DNA of 37,098 nt, from assembly GCA_049509915.1 (NCBI GenBank), contig JBEKZL010000042.1, forward strand, positions 1 to 37,098. The letters are read 5' to 3'. Positions 1 to 6,729 of this stretch are shown one piece after another. The stretch is from JBEKYD01 sp049509915. Lineage in GTDB: Bacteria; Acidobacteriota; Terriglobia; Bryobacterales; Bryobacteraceae. The notes below the pieces were generated by a model that was not told where the DNA came from, ran no database searches, and saw only the letters and a list, made by a program, of their open reading frames with translations. Made by a program: the position numbers and the translations under genes. Within the stretch, counting starts at the first letter, position 1, and every line of letters begins with the position of its first letter.

Positions 1-45
1 GTTTTCCTTGGACTCCTGGCTAAAGACACGGTTCTTTCGAGACAA
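1..45 (-). CDS. Transposase OrfA-like protein, N-terminal 15 residues (partial)
   Basis: A TTG codon at 45-43 is preceded by AAGGAG with a 6-nt spacer. It opens a frame that runs off the window and reads (M)SRKNRVFSQESKEN. This is the usual opening of IS3-type OrfA proteins with an N-terminal helix-turn-helix (compare MSRK.R.FS.E.K). Only the first 15 codons are visible, so neither domain structure nor integrity can be judged. A different HTH-type transposase family would fit equally well. Confidence 0.45.
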   Translation of the reverse strand, partial: MSRKNRVFSQESKEN

Positions 46-123
46 CGTCGACTCCTTTCCATTTAATGAAAAGTGTCCCTAATTTCCGTGTCTCAATTTT
101 GGGGTGCACTCCATAGTGTCCCC
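1..123 (-). mobile_element. Left end of an insertion sequence (IS3-like), truncated by window edge
   Basis: Reading the minus strand inward from 123, the sequence begins GGGGACACTATGGAG and carries two more related boxes (GAGACACGG and AGGGACAC). These are followed by AAGGAG and a transposase start at 45. Repeated GGGACAC boxes between an IS tip and its first gene look like transposase-binding end structure. The outer boundary near 123 is inferred: outside it, codons continue a secreted-protein gene (79-228) that stops making sense inside it. The other end lies beyond the window. Family assignment rests on only 15 residues of the transposase. Confidence 0.5.
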
Positions 124-228
124 GGTTGTTGTAACTACTTCCTGCGCGAATGCAGGGAACGTCAAGAGCAGCGCCGGTGCAAGCATGCAGACAGCCGAGC
201 TTAGGCTAATTCCGTAATTGTGTCGCAT
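79..228 (-). pseudogene. Secreted-protein gene interrupted after its signal peptide
   Basis: The ATG at 228 follows AAGGGG by 8 nt. The frame gives a clear signal peptide: MRHN start, hydrophobic core LSSAVCMLAPALLLTF, cleavage after AFA, mature start QEVVTTT. About 34 residues in (near 123) the sequence turns into the IS end, and the frame stops at 79 after about 15 residues encoded by IS DNA. What is left is therefore the 5' stump of an exported-protein gene. Acidobacterial TonB-receptor-like proteins often begin this way, but the mature protein cannot be identified. Confidence 0.45.
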
Positions 229-277
229 GAGCGAATCCCCTTTGTACGAAGCGGCTTCGGGCGTTTCTCGATCGCAT
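206..277 (-). CDS. Possible 23-residue Arg-rich leader peptide upstream of the secreted-protein gene
   Basis: ATG at 277 sits 4 nt after the strongest Shine-Dalgarno-like run nearby (TTAGGAGGGGG on the minus strand). It opens a 23-codon frame starting MRSRNARSR that ends at 206. This overlaps the start of the interrupted secreted-protein gene (228) in another frame. It could be a translated leader that couples to the downstream start, or the Shine-Dalgarno of an older start now out of frame. No homology is recognised. Confidence 0.2.
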   Translation of the reverse strand: MRSRNARSRFVQRGFAHATQLRN

Positions 278-484
278 GAGCCCCCTCCTAATAAGTAGGG
301 GCGGGAAAATTCGGTTTGGGCAATCACGCGGGCGAGAAGGGTTGGGGTGCCCAGACCACAAACGGGCGTCGGCTCCAAGATGAAAAGGGTAGCGGTTGAT
401 CGAGGTCCGGGGAAATCAAACGAAAAGCTGACGCGGAAGGAGCTCTTACTTGTCCGACTATCCAGCTAAGTACTTTGTTTTGAA

Positions 485-531
485 TGGTGAGCCGGAGAGA
501 ACCCGAATCTCTGACCTCCTGCGTGTCAAGC
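485..531 (-). pseudogene. tRNA-Val(GAC)-like 3' fragment, possible att remnant
   Basis: The minus strand reads TTGACAC (anticodon loop, GAC), GCAGG (3' anticodon strand), AGGTC (variable loop), AGAGA-TTCGGGT-TCTCT (T arm), CCGGCTC (3' acceptor strand) and ACCA. This is a tRNA 3' part in correct order with encoded CCA. Upstream there is no matching GAGCCGG acceptor strand or D arm. Instead GCACCT is separated from GCTTGACAC by 7 extra bases. The T loop has G in place of the conserved A58, and the closing pair G53-C61 is A-T. It is thus a decayed or partial tRNA. Such fragments typically mark integration sites, but no integrase lies beside it. Confidence 0.5.
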
Positions 532-640
532 ATTCCGGAGGTGCTATCTTGTTCATTCTATTAAACAGCCAGATCTGCGTTATTTTAGGGCCTATGACCC
601 AGACCAAGACGGTGCCCCAGCCTGGAGCGGAAGGCACTCG

Positions 641-1249
641 ATGACGACGCGAATCTGGCTGCTCCGCCACGGCGAGCCCGATGAGAGTGTACGGCGGCTT
701 TGCTATGGGTCGCTCGACGTGGGGCTGTCGGATGCCGGCCGGCAGCAGATGCTGCGCGCGGCCCGTGAACTGGTGGGGGAGCCGGTGGCGGCGATCTATT
801 CGAGCCCCAGGCTCCGCGCCGTCGAGAGCGCCCGCATGCTGCGCGACGGTCTGCGCCAGAATGGTTCTGAAATCTGCGTGGTGCCCGATTTTCGCGAGAT
901 CGATTTCGGCGATTTCGAAGGCATGGCATACGACGACATCGCCGCCCGCTATCCCGACCTGTACCGGCAGTGGATGGAGGCATCCACTGCGGTTCAATTC
1001 CCCGGCGGCGAAAGTTTCGCCACCATGCGGCTGCGCGTGCTGCGGGCCTTCGACGCCATTTCGGCCGCGCATGCCGACGAAACCGCGGTGGTGGTCAGCC
1101 ACGGCGGAGCCATTCGCGCCATTGTGGCGAAGGCGTTGGGCATGGCCGGGGAAGATATCTTTCACCTGGCCCAGGACCACGGCGCAATCAACCGCATCGA
1201 CCTGGTGGATGGCTTCGCCGTGGTGGGGCTGCTGAATCGATGCCCGTGA
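641..1249 (+). CDS. Histidine phosphatase family protein (CobC/phosphoglycerate-mutase-like)
   Basis: 202 residues, the usual size for a single-domain histidine phosphatase. The N-terminal RHG signature (Arg9-His10-Gly11, His10 the phospho-acceptor) is followed by SSPRLRA (phosphate-binding Arg near 57), REIDFGDFEG (acid/base Glu86), PGGES, and the second catalytic His154 in VVSHGGAIRA. The YGSLDVGLS and PGGES stretches resemble alpha-ribazole-phosphate phosphatase CobC, but no cobalamin genes are nearby, so a general phosphatase role is the safe call. It is cytosolic, with no signal peptide. The start at 641 has GGAAGG 8 nt upstream. It stands alone, about 300 bp before the esterase gene. 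Confidence 0.85.
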   Translation: MTTRIWLLRHGEPDESVRRLCYGSLDVGLSDAGRQQMLRAARELVGEPVAAIYSSPRLRAVESARMLRDGLRQNGSEICVVPDFREIDFGDFEGMAYDDIAARYPDLYRQWMEASTAVQFPGGESFATMRLRVLRAFDAISAAHADETAVVVSHGGAIRAIVAKALGMAGEDIFHLAQDHGAINRIDLVDGFAVVGLLNRCP

Positions 1250-1556
1250 GCCGACATTCTGGCTGGGCGCCGCTTAATGGCCGATTTCGTCATCGCGATT
1301 CAGCCTGTTCCGTGCAGCCGCGCAGTGACCGGCGGCGCGGGGGGCGAAAGGTTGCCAGGCGGACCGCAATTTCGTATATAAGGAGTGGGCGGACGGCCCA
1401 ACTCCAACGCGGCCGGGAACGGCGCGGAGGAGTTCGAGGCGCTTTTTGTCGAGCCTCCGGCCCTGTAGCCGGACGCCCAGTTTCTCCGAATACTCGTGCC
1501 GGAGACAGCCACCTCCGACGGGCGGCGCAAGGAGAAGTACCCTCGAAGATGGACCG
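1250..1556. other. Intergenic stretch, no convincing gene
   Basis: Frames here are open on both strands because of high GC, but none shows a recognisable protein. TATATAAGGAG at 1374-1384 could be a -10 box or a lone Shine-Dalgarno. If transcription of the esterase began there, the 5' leader would be about 170 nt. The esterase frame stays open upstream to 1446 (TTG), but that 37-residue extension precedes a signal peptide and is not protein-like. Confidence 0.4.
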
Positions 1557-2762
1557 ATGAGACCAACGTTCACACTGGTAATGCTTGGTTGCGGATTGTG
1601 CTGGGGACAGGCCGCGGACGACTGCAAGCCTTCGGCGCTAAACGTGCCGGAGGCGAAATACCCCTGTGTTTATTCCGATAATCGGGTGACGTTCCGCGCG
1701 GCGGCGCCCGATGCCCAAAAGGTGCAGATCCGATTGGGTAAGCCCTACGATATGAGGCGCGGAGCCGACGGAATCTGGAGCGTCACCATTCCGCCGCAGG
1801 TGGTTGGTTTTCATTACTACACGTTGATCGTAGACGGCGCGCCGGTGGCCGACCCGGCAACCAGGACGTTTTTCGGATCGGGATGGGAGAACAGCGGGAT
1901 CGAGATTCCCGAGCAGGATGCGGACTATTACTCCGCCAGAGACGTGCCGCACGGGGATGTGCGTCAGCGGTGGTATTTCTCAAAGGTTACCGGCAAGTGG
2001 CGGCGGTGCTACGTCTACGCGCCGCCGGGCTACGACAGGAACGCGAAAACGCGCTATCCGGTTCTGTATCTTCTCCACGGCTGGGGAGAGAACGAAGAAG
2101 GCTGGCACGTTCAGGGGCACGTGGATTTCATCATGGACAACCTGATCGCGGCCAGGAAGGCCAAGCCGATGCTGATCGTGATGGACAACCTCAACGCAGT
2201 GAAGCCGGGTGAGGATGCGTCGCTGTTTGCGGCTCGGGGCTTGGTTGCCCCGGCGAGTGACGAAGCCGGGCGGGGAAGCCGGATGGCTGTGCCTGCCGGG
2301 CGGGGAGCGTTTCCCGCGAATTTCGGCGCGACGTTCACCGAGGTGATGCTCACCGACCTGATTCCCATGATCGAGCGGACCTACAGGGTGGCTCCCGGGC
2401 GGGAAAACCGCGCCATGGCCGGACTGTCGATGGGCGGGATGCAGACGTTTACGACCGCGCTTGCCAACCTGGACAAGTTCGCTTACATCGGCGGATTCAG
2501 CGGCAGTAGTGGCGGCCGGGGCGGATTCGATCCGAAGACATCCAGCAACGGCGTGTTTGCGGACGCAGCCGCCTTCAATATGAAGGTCAAAGTACTTTTC
2601 TTGGGAATTGGCTCGGTGGAAGGCCCCGGCACCAGGACTTTCAGCGAGAGTCTCACCAAGGCGGGCATCCATAACGTCTATTTCGAATCGCCCGGCACGG
2701 CTCACGAGTGGCTGACGTGGCGCCGGTGCCTGAACGATTTCGCTCCGCGGCTTTTCCAATAA
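1557..2762 (+). CDS. Secreted esterase (feruloyl/acetyl-xylan esterase-like, esterase D family)
   Basis: From the ATG at 1557 the product is 401 residues with a signal peptide (MRPTFTLVMLGCGLCWGQA). Next comes an N-terminal immunoglobulin-like E-set/CBM48-type domain (about 30-125; VTFRAAAPDAQKVQIRLG, HYYTLIVDG), then an esterase D-type alpha/beta hydrolase. Visible motifs are YPVLYLLHGWGENE (oxyanion region, about 167-180), the nucleophile elbow GLSMGG (Ser291) and catalytic His383 in GTAHEWLTWRR. This architecture is that of the XynZ/feruloyl-esterase group acting on esterified plant polysaccharides outside the cytoplasm. The start was chosen because it places the signal peptide at the N terminus. 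Its neighbour in convergent orientation is a GH130-like enzyme, so both may serve polysaccharide use; that link is inference. Confidence 0.82.
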   Translation: MRPTFTLVMLGCGLCWGQAADDCKPSALNVPEAKYPCVYSDNRVTFRAAAPDAQKVQIRLGKPYDMRRGADGIWSVTIPPQVVGFHYYTLIVDGAPVADPATRTFFGSGWENSGIEIPEQDADYYSARDVPHGDVRQRWYFSKVTGKWRRCYVYAPPGYDRNAKTRYPVLYLLHGWGENEEGWHVQGHVDFIMDNLIAARKAKPMLIVMDNLNAVKPGEDASLFAARGLVAPASDEAGRGSRMAVPAGRGAFPANFGATFTEVMLTDLIPMIERTYRVAPGRENRAMAGLSMGGMQTFTTALANLDKFAYIGGFSGSSGGRGGFDPKTSSNGVFADAAAFNMKVKVLFLGIGSVEGPGTRTFSESLTKAGIHNVYFESPGTAHEWLTWRRCLNDFAPRLFQ

Positions 2763-2783
2763 GGGCGATGGAACGCTACAGCG

Positions 2784-3854
2784 TCAAGGGCGGTGGCCGG
2801 TTGGTTGGGCGATAGCGACTCCCACCATCGAATCGGCGCAGCCGTAGTACAGGAACCAGCGATGCCCGAACCAGACCAGGCCCTCGGCGAATGTGTCCCC
2901 GGCGGCGTACTGGCCGGTCTTTTCGAACGGCAGCTCCGGCTTGAAAACGGGCTCGTCCAGGCGCGCGACGAGCGTCGCCGGGGAAACGGCCGCAAACAGC
3001 GCCTCGCCCGTTGCGTAGGCGTCCGGGCCAAGCGCCGTGTCGCCACCGTCAGGGGCGTTCTTGCCGTTGTACAGCACGACGATGCCGTCGGCAGTCAGCA
3101 CTGGCGGTGGGCCGGTTTCCGGAAACGAACTGTCGAAGCGTCCGGCGCGTTTCGCCAGCACGGCGACCGGTTCGCCGCTGCCATCCTCGACGGCCCGCCA
3201 ATGAATGAGATCGTCAGAGGTTGCCAGGTGTATGACGCCTTCCCCCCAATACATCCAGTATTTGCCGCCGATTTTGGCCGCGATCAGGCGACCGCTTTCG
3301 ACACGAGTCACAATCCCGGCCGATTTGTAGGAGAGGGCCTCGTATTTGGGGGAAACGCCCAGTGCGGGACCGTGCTTCGTCCAGTGAATCAGATCCGTGG
3401 ACGTGGCGATGGCCGCGTCGGTTTTCTTTCGGTTCCACTGGGTGTAGGTCAGCACGTAGATGCCGTCCTCGCTTTCGACGATGCGCGGGTCTTCGCAGCC
3501 GCCCGGCCATTCCCTATCCTTCTGGCTATCGTTATCGGGGTAAAGAACCGGCTCCGGACGCCGAGTGAAGTGAATGCCGTCGCCGCTTTCGGCGAGTCCC
3601 AGCCGGGAAGTGTGCATGCCAATGCGCATTTCGCCGGAGTCGTCCTCCGCCCGGTAGAGTACGCAAACCCGCCCGTTTCGCACGATGGCCGCAGGGTTGA
3701 ATGTGTGCAGGGCCTCCCAGTGGACACGCTTGCCATCCACCGGGTCCCGAAACACCGAATCCGGGTTCGGGGCGATCACCGGCGCCTGGTCCGCGAAAAC
3801 CGCGGCGGCGCAGAGTCCCGCGGCGGCGAGGACGAACTTCACAGGGCTGTTCAT
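2784..3854 (-). CDS. GH130/GH43-like secreted five-bladed propeller glycosidase or phosphorylase
   Basis: 356 residues. A signal peptide (MNSPVKFVLAAAGLCAAAVFA) precedes a five-bladed beta-propeller. Family hallmarks are FNPAAIVRNGRVCVLYRAED, the blade motif GGCEDPRIVESEDGIYVLTYT, and ATSTDLIHWTKHGPAL. The E-D-P-R centre and the repeated 'S.D.iHW' blades are typical of GH130 (mannoside phosphorylase/hydrolase) and related uncharacterised glycosidases. Export makes a hydrolase more likely than a cytosolic phosphorylase. It ends 21 bp from the convergent esterase gene. No Shine-Dalgarno is obvious; a TAAAAT box lies about 30 nt upstream of the ATG (3885-3890). Exact substrate is unknown. Confidence 0.75.
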   Translation of the reverse strand: MNSPVKFVLAAAGLCAAAVFADQAPVIAPNPDSVFRDPVDGKRVHWEALHTFNPAAIVRNGRVCVLYRAEDDSGEMRIGMHTSRLGLAESGDGIHFTRRPEPVLYPDNDSQKDREWPGGCEDPRIVESEDGIYVLTYTQWNRKKTDAAIATSTDLIHWTKHGPALGVSPKYEALSYKSAGIVTRVESGRLIAAKIGGKYWMYWGEGVIHLATSDDLIHWRAVEDGSGEPVAVLAKRAGRFDSSFPETGPPPVLTADGIVVLYNGKNAPDGGDTALGPDAYATGEALFAAVSPATLVARLDEPVFKPELPFEKTGQYAAGDTFAEGLVWFGHRWFLYYGCADSMVGVAIAQPTGHRP

Positions 3855-4248
3855 GTTTGATACCGATGCGGTTCGGGAATATCCATTTTAGACCGCCGAG
3901 TGTGGTTTCAGGATGCCACCAGAGGCCAGGACCGCTCAGTTAGCACCCGATTTCGGATTACGGCTACGCGTCCTCAACCGGGTGGCGCTGGTCGCCAGGC
4001 CCAGCGTCGGTTTGGTGGGCGGACGCCCTCGCCCGCGCACGATTCCTGTTCGCCGATGGCCGGCGGGAAAGGGATGACCGTTTGCGGCAAAAAGCGGGTC
4101 CAGGGGCTCGCGCGGATGAGGACGTCCGCCCACCATTATCGCAGCATCTTCGGAAATCCGAGAAGCCTGCGGCATTAGGAGTAAACAGGCAGACCAACTA
4201 AAACTGTCAGAGAAAATACTTACCTCGACCTGTTAGCTGCCCTGGAGG
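3855..4248. other. Intergenic stretch without a recognisable gene
   Basis: Between the GH130-like gene and the SEC-C mini-gene I see no frame with protein-like composition. Short open frames exist on both strands (for example 3936-4175 minus, with a GRGRPPTKP segment) but lack a ribosome binding site and recognisable motifs. The promoter of the GH130-like gene is presumably in the first 50 bases. Confidence 0.4.
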
Positions 4249-4434
4249 GTGCCGACCGCACGCAGTCTCCCGAACGGCCGCCGATGCACAAGATTGCACA
4301 ACCGTGCCCAACTGCTCGAAACGTACCGTCGTCCCGACCGCAAAAACGGCCCCAACGACACGTGCCCCTGTGGCAGCGGAAGAAAATACAAATACTGCTG
4401 CCTCAACAAATCCGCCGCCGGTGCCGCCGGATGA
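4249..4434 (+). CDS. SEC-C motif mini-protein
   Basis: 61 residues from a GTG. The C-terminal half carries a textbook SEC-C zinc-binding motif, NDTCPCGSGRKYKYCC (C-x-C-x8-C-C), as at the end of SecA and in many small metal-binding proteins. The N-terminal 35 residues are basic and featureless. The GTG directly follows GGAGG with no spacer, and the frame is closed by TAG at 4234, so the true start may be an alternative codon slightly downstream (TTG at 4294). It could instead be the 3' remnant of a larger SEC-C protein. It stands alone, convergent with the kinase gene. Confidence 0.5.
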   Translation: MPTARSLPNGRRCTRLHNRAQLLETYRRPDRKNGPNDTCPCGSGRKYKYCCLNKSAAGAAG

Positions 4435-4502
4435 ACTAAGTTGTGACTGACCGGCGCATGTGCCCGCCGATCCGAGGCGGTGCAGGCGCTTTCGCCCGCC
4501 AT

Positions 4503-4540
4503 CGTCAGCTGACCGCTGATCGCTGGCCGCCGATAGCTTT
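4503..4540. repeat. CTGA-rich microrepeat entering the kinase gene's 3' end
   Basis: The run GTCAGCTGACCGCTGATCGCTG consists of near-tandem GCTGAxCGCTGA units with partial self-complementarity. It supplies the last codons of the kinase gene (…GGQRSAVS, stop at 4505). Related CTGA/TCAG-rich hairpins recur at 9254-9286 and 22904-23004, always at gene ends. Confidence 0.35.
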
Positions 4541-5560
4541 TTCGCACGGCAGCCTTAGCCGCACATGGAACCATCCCTCCCGCTGCCCGGCTTCGATGCT
4601 GGCCTCGTCGCCGTAGCTCACCTCCAGACGGCGCCGAACGTGCCTCAGGCCGAGGCCGGACTGGCGGATGCCGCTGGATTCCGGGTCGCAGGCGTTTTCG
4701 ATCGTGATGGTCACCTCGCCGCCGGTACGCTCGGCGGCCAGGCGGATGACACCACCTTCAGTCAGGCCGGAAATGCCGTGCTTGACCGCATTTTCCACCA
4801 ACGGCTGCAGCAGCAGGGCGGGGATCGCGCAGCCGCGGCAGGCGGGCTCGATAGCTTCCTCCACACGCAGGCGGCGGCCGAAACGCACCTGCTCCACATC
4901 CAGGTATCGCCGTGCCAGCGTCAGCTCTTCCTCGAGCGGGATCGTCTGACGTCCGCCGAAGCCCAGGCTGGCGCGCAGAAAGTCCGCCAGGCGCACGCAC
5001 ATTTCGCGCGCGCGCTCCCCGTCGAGCGTGGCCAGCGCCGCGATCGAATGCAGGCTGTTGAACAGAAAATGGGGATTCAACTGGGCGCGCAGAGCTTGCA
5101 GTTCGGCTTCCCGCGCCAAGGTGCGGGCCTCGGCGGCGCGGCGCTCGGCCTGCCGCGAGCTTTCCACCCCCAGCGCCGCGTAGTGCAGTCCGGCCGAAAG
5201 CAGGTAGAGCAATAAGCCCACTCCGAACATAACGCCGAACCGCGGCGGGGGCACATTGAACGACCAGGCCGCGAATACTCCAGCGCCGGCCAGCAGCAGA
5301 CCGCCGGCGGCCGCCGCGACGGCAAAATTCACCGCTAGCCCGAAAGATGCCGCCATGGCCAGCGGCCGAATCCGGCAAAGGTACCAGGAGGATAAACACG
5401 CGAAGGCATAGAGGAAGCACGCCGGCCCGATCGCCGCCGCGCCCTGCCGCCAGCCCGCTCCGCCCGCCGAGCCGTTCAGAAATACCAGCAACGCCGCCAG
5501 CGGAACCCACGCCCCCAGGTAGCCAAGCAACCGCCGCCGCGAAACCAAAATCGGATGCAT
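4505..5560 (-). CDS. Membrane sensor histidine kinase, LytS/YehU (His_kinase + HATPase_c) type
   Basis: 351 residues. Residues 10-130 contain about four hydrophobic membrane segments. A short coiled-coil linker (about 133-158) leads to the His_kinase box ALRAQLNPHFLFNSLHSIAA, with phospho-acceptor His164 of NPHFLFN. The ATPase part shows the N box PLVENAVKHG and the G box GLGLRHVRRRLE. Such kinases normally signal to a LytTR response regulator, but none is encoded downstream or elsewhere in this window. The start at 5560 lies 4 bp past the stop of the LiaF-like gene, indicating one operon and a shared envelope signal. The C-terminal tail GGQRSAVS derives from an intergenic microrepeat. Confidence 0.88.
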   Translation of the reverse strand: MHPILVSRRRLLGYLGAWVPLAALLVFLNGSAGGAGWRQGAAAIGPACFLYAFACLSSWYLCRIRPLAMAASFGLAVNFAVAAAAGGLLLAGAGVFAAWSFNVPPPRFGVMFGVGLLLYLLSAGLHYAALGVESSRQAERRAAEARTLAREAELQALRAQLNPHFLFNSLHSIAALATLDGERAREMCVRLADFLRASLGFGGRQTIPLEEELTLARRYLDVEQVRFGRRLRVEEAIEPACRGCAIPALLLQPLVENAVKHGISGLTEGGVIRLAAERTGGEVTITIENACDPESSGIRQSGLGLRHVRRRLEVSYGDEASIEAGQREGWFHVRLRLPCEKAIGGQRSAVS

Positions 5561-5564
5561 GGGG

Positions 5565-6296
5565 TCAGTTCTTGATAACTACCCCGCCAAATACCGCTCC
5601 GCCCTTGCAGATCAGTTGCTTAAAGTTGGGGAACTGGCCGGGGCTGGGGTGGTGGGTTTCGTCGCTATATCCTCCGAAGACTCCCGCGCCCTTACACACC
5701 ACGGACCAGTTTTCGGGAATACGCAGTTCCACCCCGCCAAAAACCGCGTTGAGTTCGAGGACTGCGGAATCGCCCGCGATTTCACAATTGCGCAGGTCTA
5801 TCTCGAAACCGCCGAACACGGCGTCCACTTTGCCGCCGCGAAAATCGGGAACTACCAGCCTTCGTTTGCCGCCGCTGAAAACTGCACTTTCGAATAGCAC
5901 GTTGGCGTTCGATGCGGTCGTGGCGTTCCAGGAACGACGGCCCACCCAAAGCCAGCCGGCCCTTTCGAAAAGCAACATCAGCCCAAGCCCGATCAAAAGA
6001 AGGGGCCACATCTGATTCCAGCTGAATTCGATGTACCCCAGGTTGTCGGCTAGCAGCAAGCCTCCGATCGCCATCAGCACGCCGCCCACAATGCGGTGCG
6101 AAGCTTCGTCCGTGTCGACGACTTTGTAGAGCCCGGCTGCGATCAGCGCCACCGGCCAGTACGCCCAAATTTCGTGCCAGGCGAGAATGTGCAGATTGTT
6201 GAGGAAGAAGATCGCGCCCACGGCGATCAGCACGATGGCAGGCACCACGCGTTGATGGGCGTCCCGCTGCGGATCGTAAGAATTCTGTGCTTTCAT
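5565..6296 (-). CDS. LiaF-like membrane protein (DUF5668 TM region + DUF2154-type domain)
   Basis: 243 residues. Four membrane helices (about 17-36, 44-62, 68-86, 93-112) form a LiaI/LiaF-type transmembrane unit ending in LLLIGLGLMLLFERAG. The C-terminal half is a beta-helical 'cell-wall-active antibiotic response' domain with repeated VFGGxxxxL motifs (AVFGGFEIDL, AVFGGVELRI, GVFGGYSD, AVFGGVVIKN). LiaF proteins modulate envelope-stress kinases in Firmicutes. Here the gene immediately precedes a LytS-type kinase in the same operon, which supports a sensing or modulating role at the cytoplasmic membrane; that function is inferred. A GGGG run 3 nt before the ATG is the only Shine-Dalgarno candidate. 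Confidence 0.82.
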   Translation of the reverse strand: MKAQNSYDPQRDAHQRVVPAIVLIAVGAIFFLNNLHILAWHEIWAYWPVALIAAGLYKVVDTDEASHRIVGGVLMAIGGLLLADNLGYIEFSWNQMWPLLLIGLGLMLLFERAGWLWVGRRSWNATTASNANVLFESAVFSGGKRRLVVPDFRGGKVDAVFGGFEIDLRNCEIAGDSAVLELNAVFGGVELRIPENWSVVCKGAGVFGGYSDETHHPSPGQFPNFKQLICKGGAVFGGVVIKN

Positions 6297-6441
6297 GACC
6301 CCAAGCTTACGGCCAGGAGCCGGAAAAAACCGTCCGGTTTTCGGCGAACGCCAGGTGGGTACCGGCGGACGCCAGGTTCACCCCCCTCCAAAATCGTGGC
6401 CCCGAAATTGCTCGTAAAGGCCCCAGCGGGAGTACACGATC

Positions 6442-6528
6442 ATGTTAGTGGCAGCCGGGCTTGGCGTTTTGGTGGTGATTTGCCTCTTACTGTCCATGGT
6501 GCAGACGCCGCCGGATGTGGGACGGTAG
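6442..6528 (+). CDS. Possible 28-residue single-span membrane peptide
   Basis: ATG at 6442 follows GGGAG by 9 nt. The frame encodes an almost wholly hydrophobic segment (LVAAGLGVLVVICLLLSM) with a short polar tail ending VGR. This is the composition of small bacterial membrane proteins. It lies in an otherwise noncoding gap. Against it: the length could arise by chance and no homologue is recognised. Confidence 0.3.
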   Translation: MLVAAGLGVLVVICLLLSMVQTPPDVGR

Positions 6529-6604
6529 AACGCAACCGAGTCGGACTGACACACCTGGCAGCCGTTTCAGTCCGAAACGGTTTCGCATATTCGCGAACAT
6601 AACC

Positions 6605-6630
6605 GAGCCGCGACCGCGAGGGAGCGATTG
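6605..6630 (+). repeat. Dispersed hairpin repeat, copy 1 (GAGCCGCGACCG family)
   Basis: GAGCCGCGACCGCGAGGGAG followed by CGATTG. It matches 22947-22972 at 23 of 26 positions. It can fold as CCGC-GA-CC, tetraloop GCGA (GNRA type), GG-GA-GCG, with tandem G.A mismatches inside the stem. It lies in the gap before the carboxylase gene. Confidence 0.6.
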
Positions 6631-6716
6631 CCGGCGTCGTCCCAAGCGCCTCCGACTTGGTTCCCGGCTATGCCGGTTCGGGGCGGACCCCGATCCCCGC
6701 GATTTTCGTAAAGCCG

Positions 6717-6722
6717 TACAAT
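6717..6722 (+). promoter_or_regulatory. -10 box for a leaderless carboxylase mRNA
   Basis: TACAAT (5 of 6 to TATAAT) ends 7 nt before the GTG start at 6730, placing the likely transcription start at or beside the start codon. No Shine-Dalgarno is present and no clear -35 box is seen. Confidence 0.45.
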
Positions 6723-6729
6723 TAGATCC

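Larger units (their letters stand above)
6297..6729. other. Intergenic region with hairpins and a dispersed repeat
   Basis: This 433-bp gap separates the divergent LiaF-like and carboxylase genes. It holds a possible 28-codon membrane peptide (6442-6528), a 7-bp hairpin CCGTTTC/GAAACGG (6562-6568 with 6574-6580), the palindrome TTCGCGAA (6590-6597), one copy of a dispersed hairpin repeat (6605-6630), and a -10-like TACAAT next to the carboxylase start. Confidence 0.5.

Noticed and set aside
590..645. Possible cobalamin riboswitch upstream of the CobC-like phosphatase
   Set aside because: Only a small GGTGCC/GGCACT hairpin is present. The conserved B12-box and other core elements are missing and the region is too short.
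2793..3860. Antisense open frame of about 355 codons over the GH130-like gene
   Set aside because: The sense strand has a signal peptide and clear family motifs; the antisense product has none.
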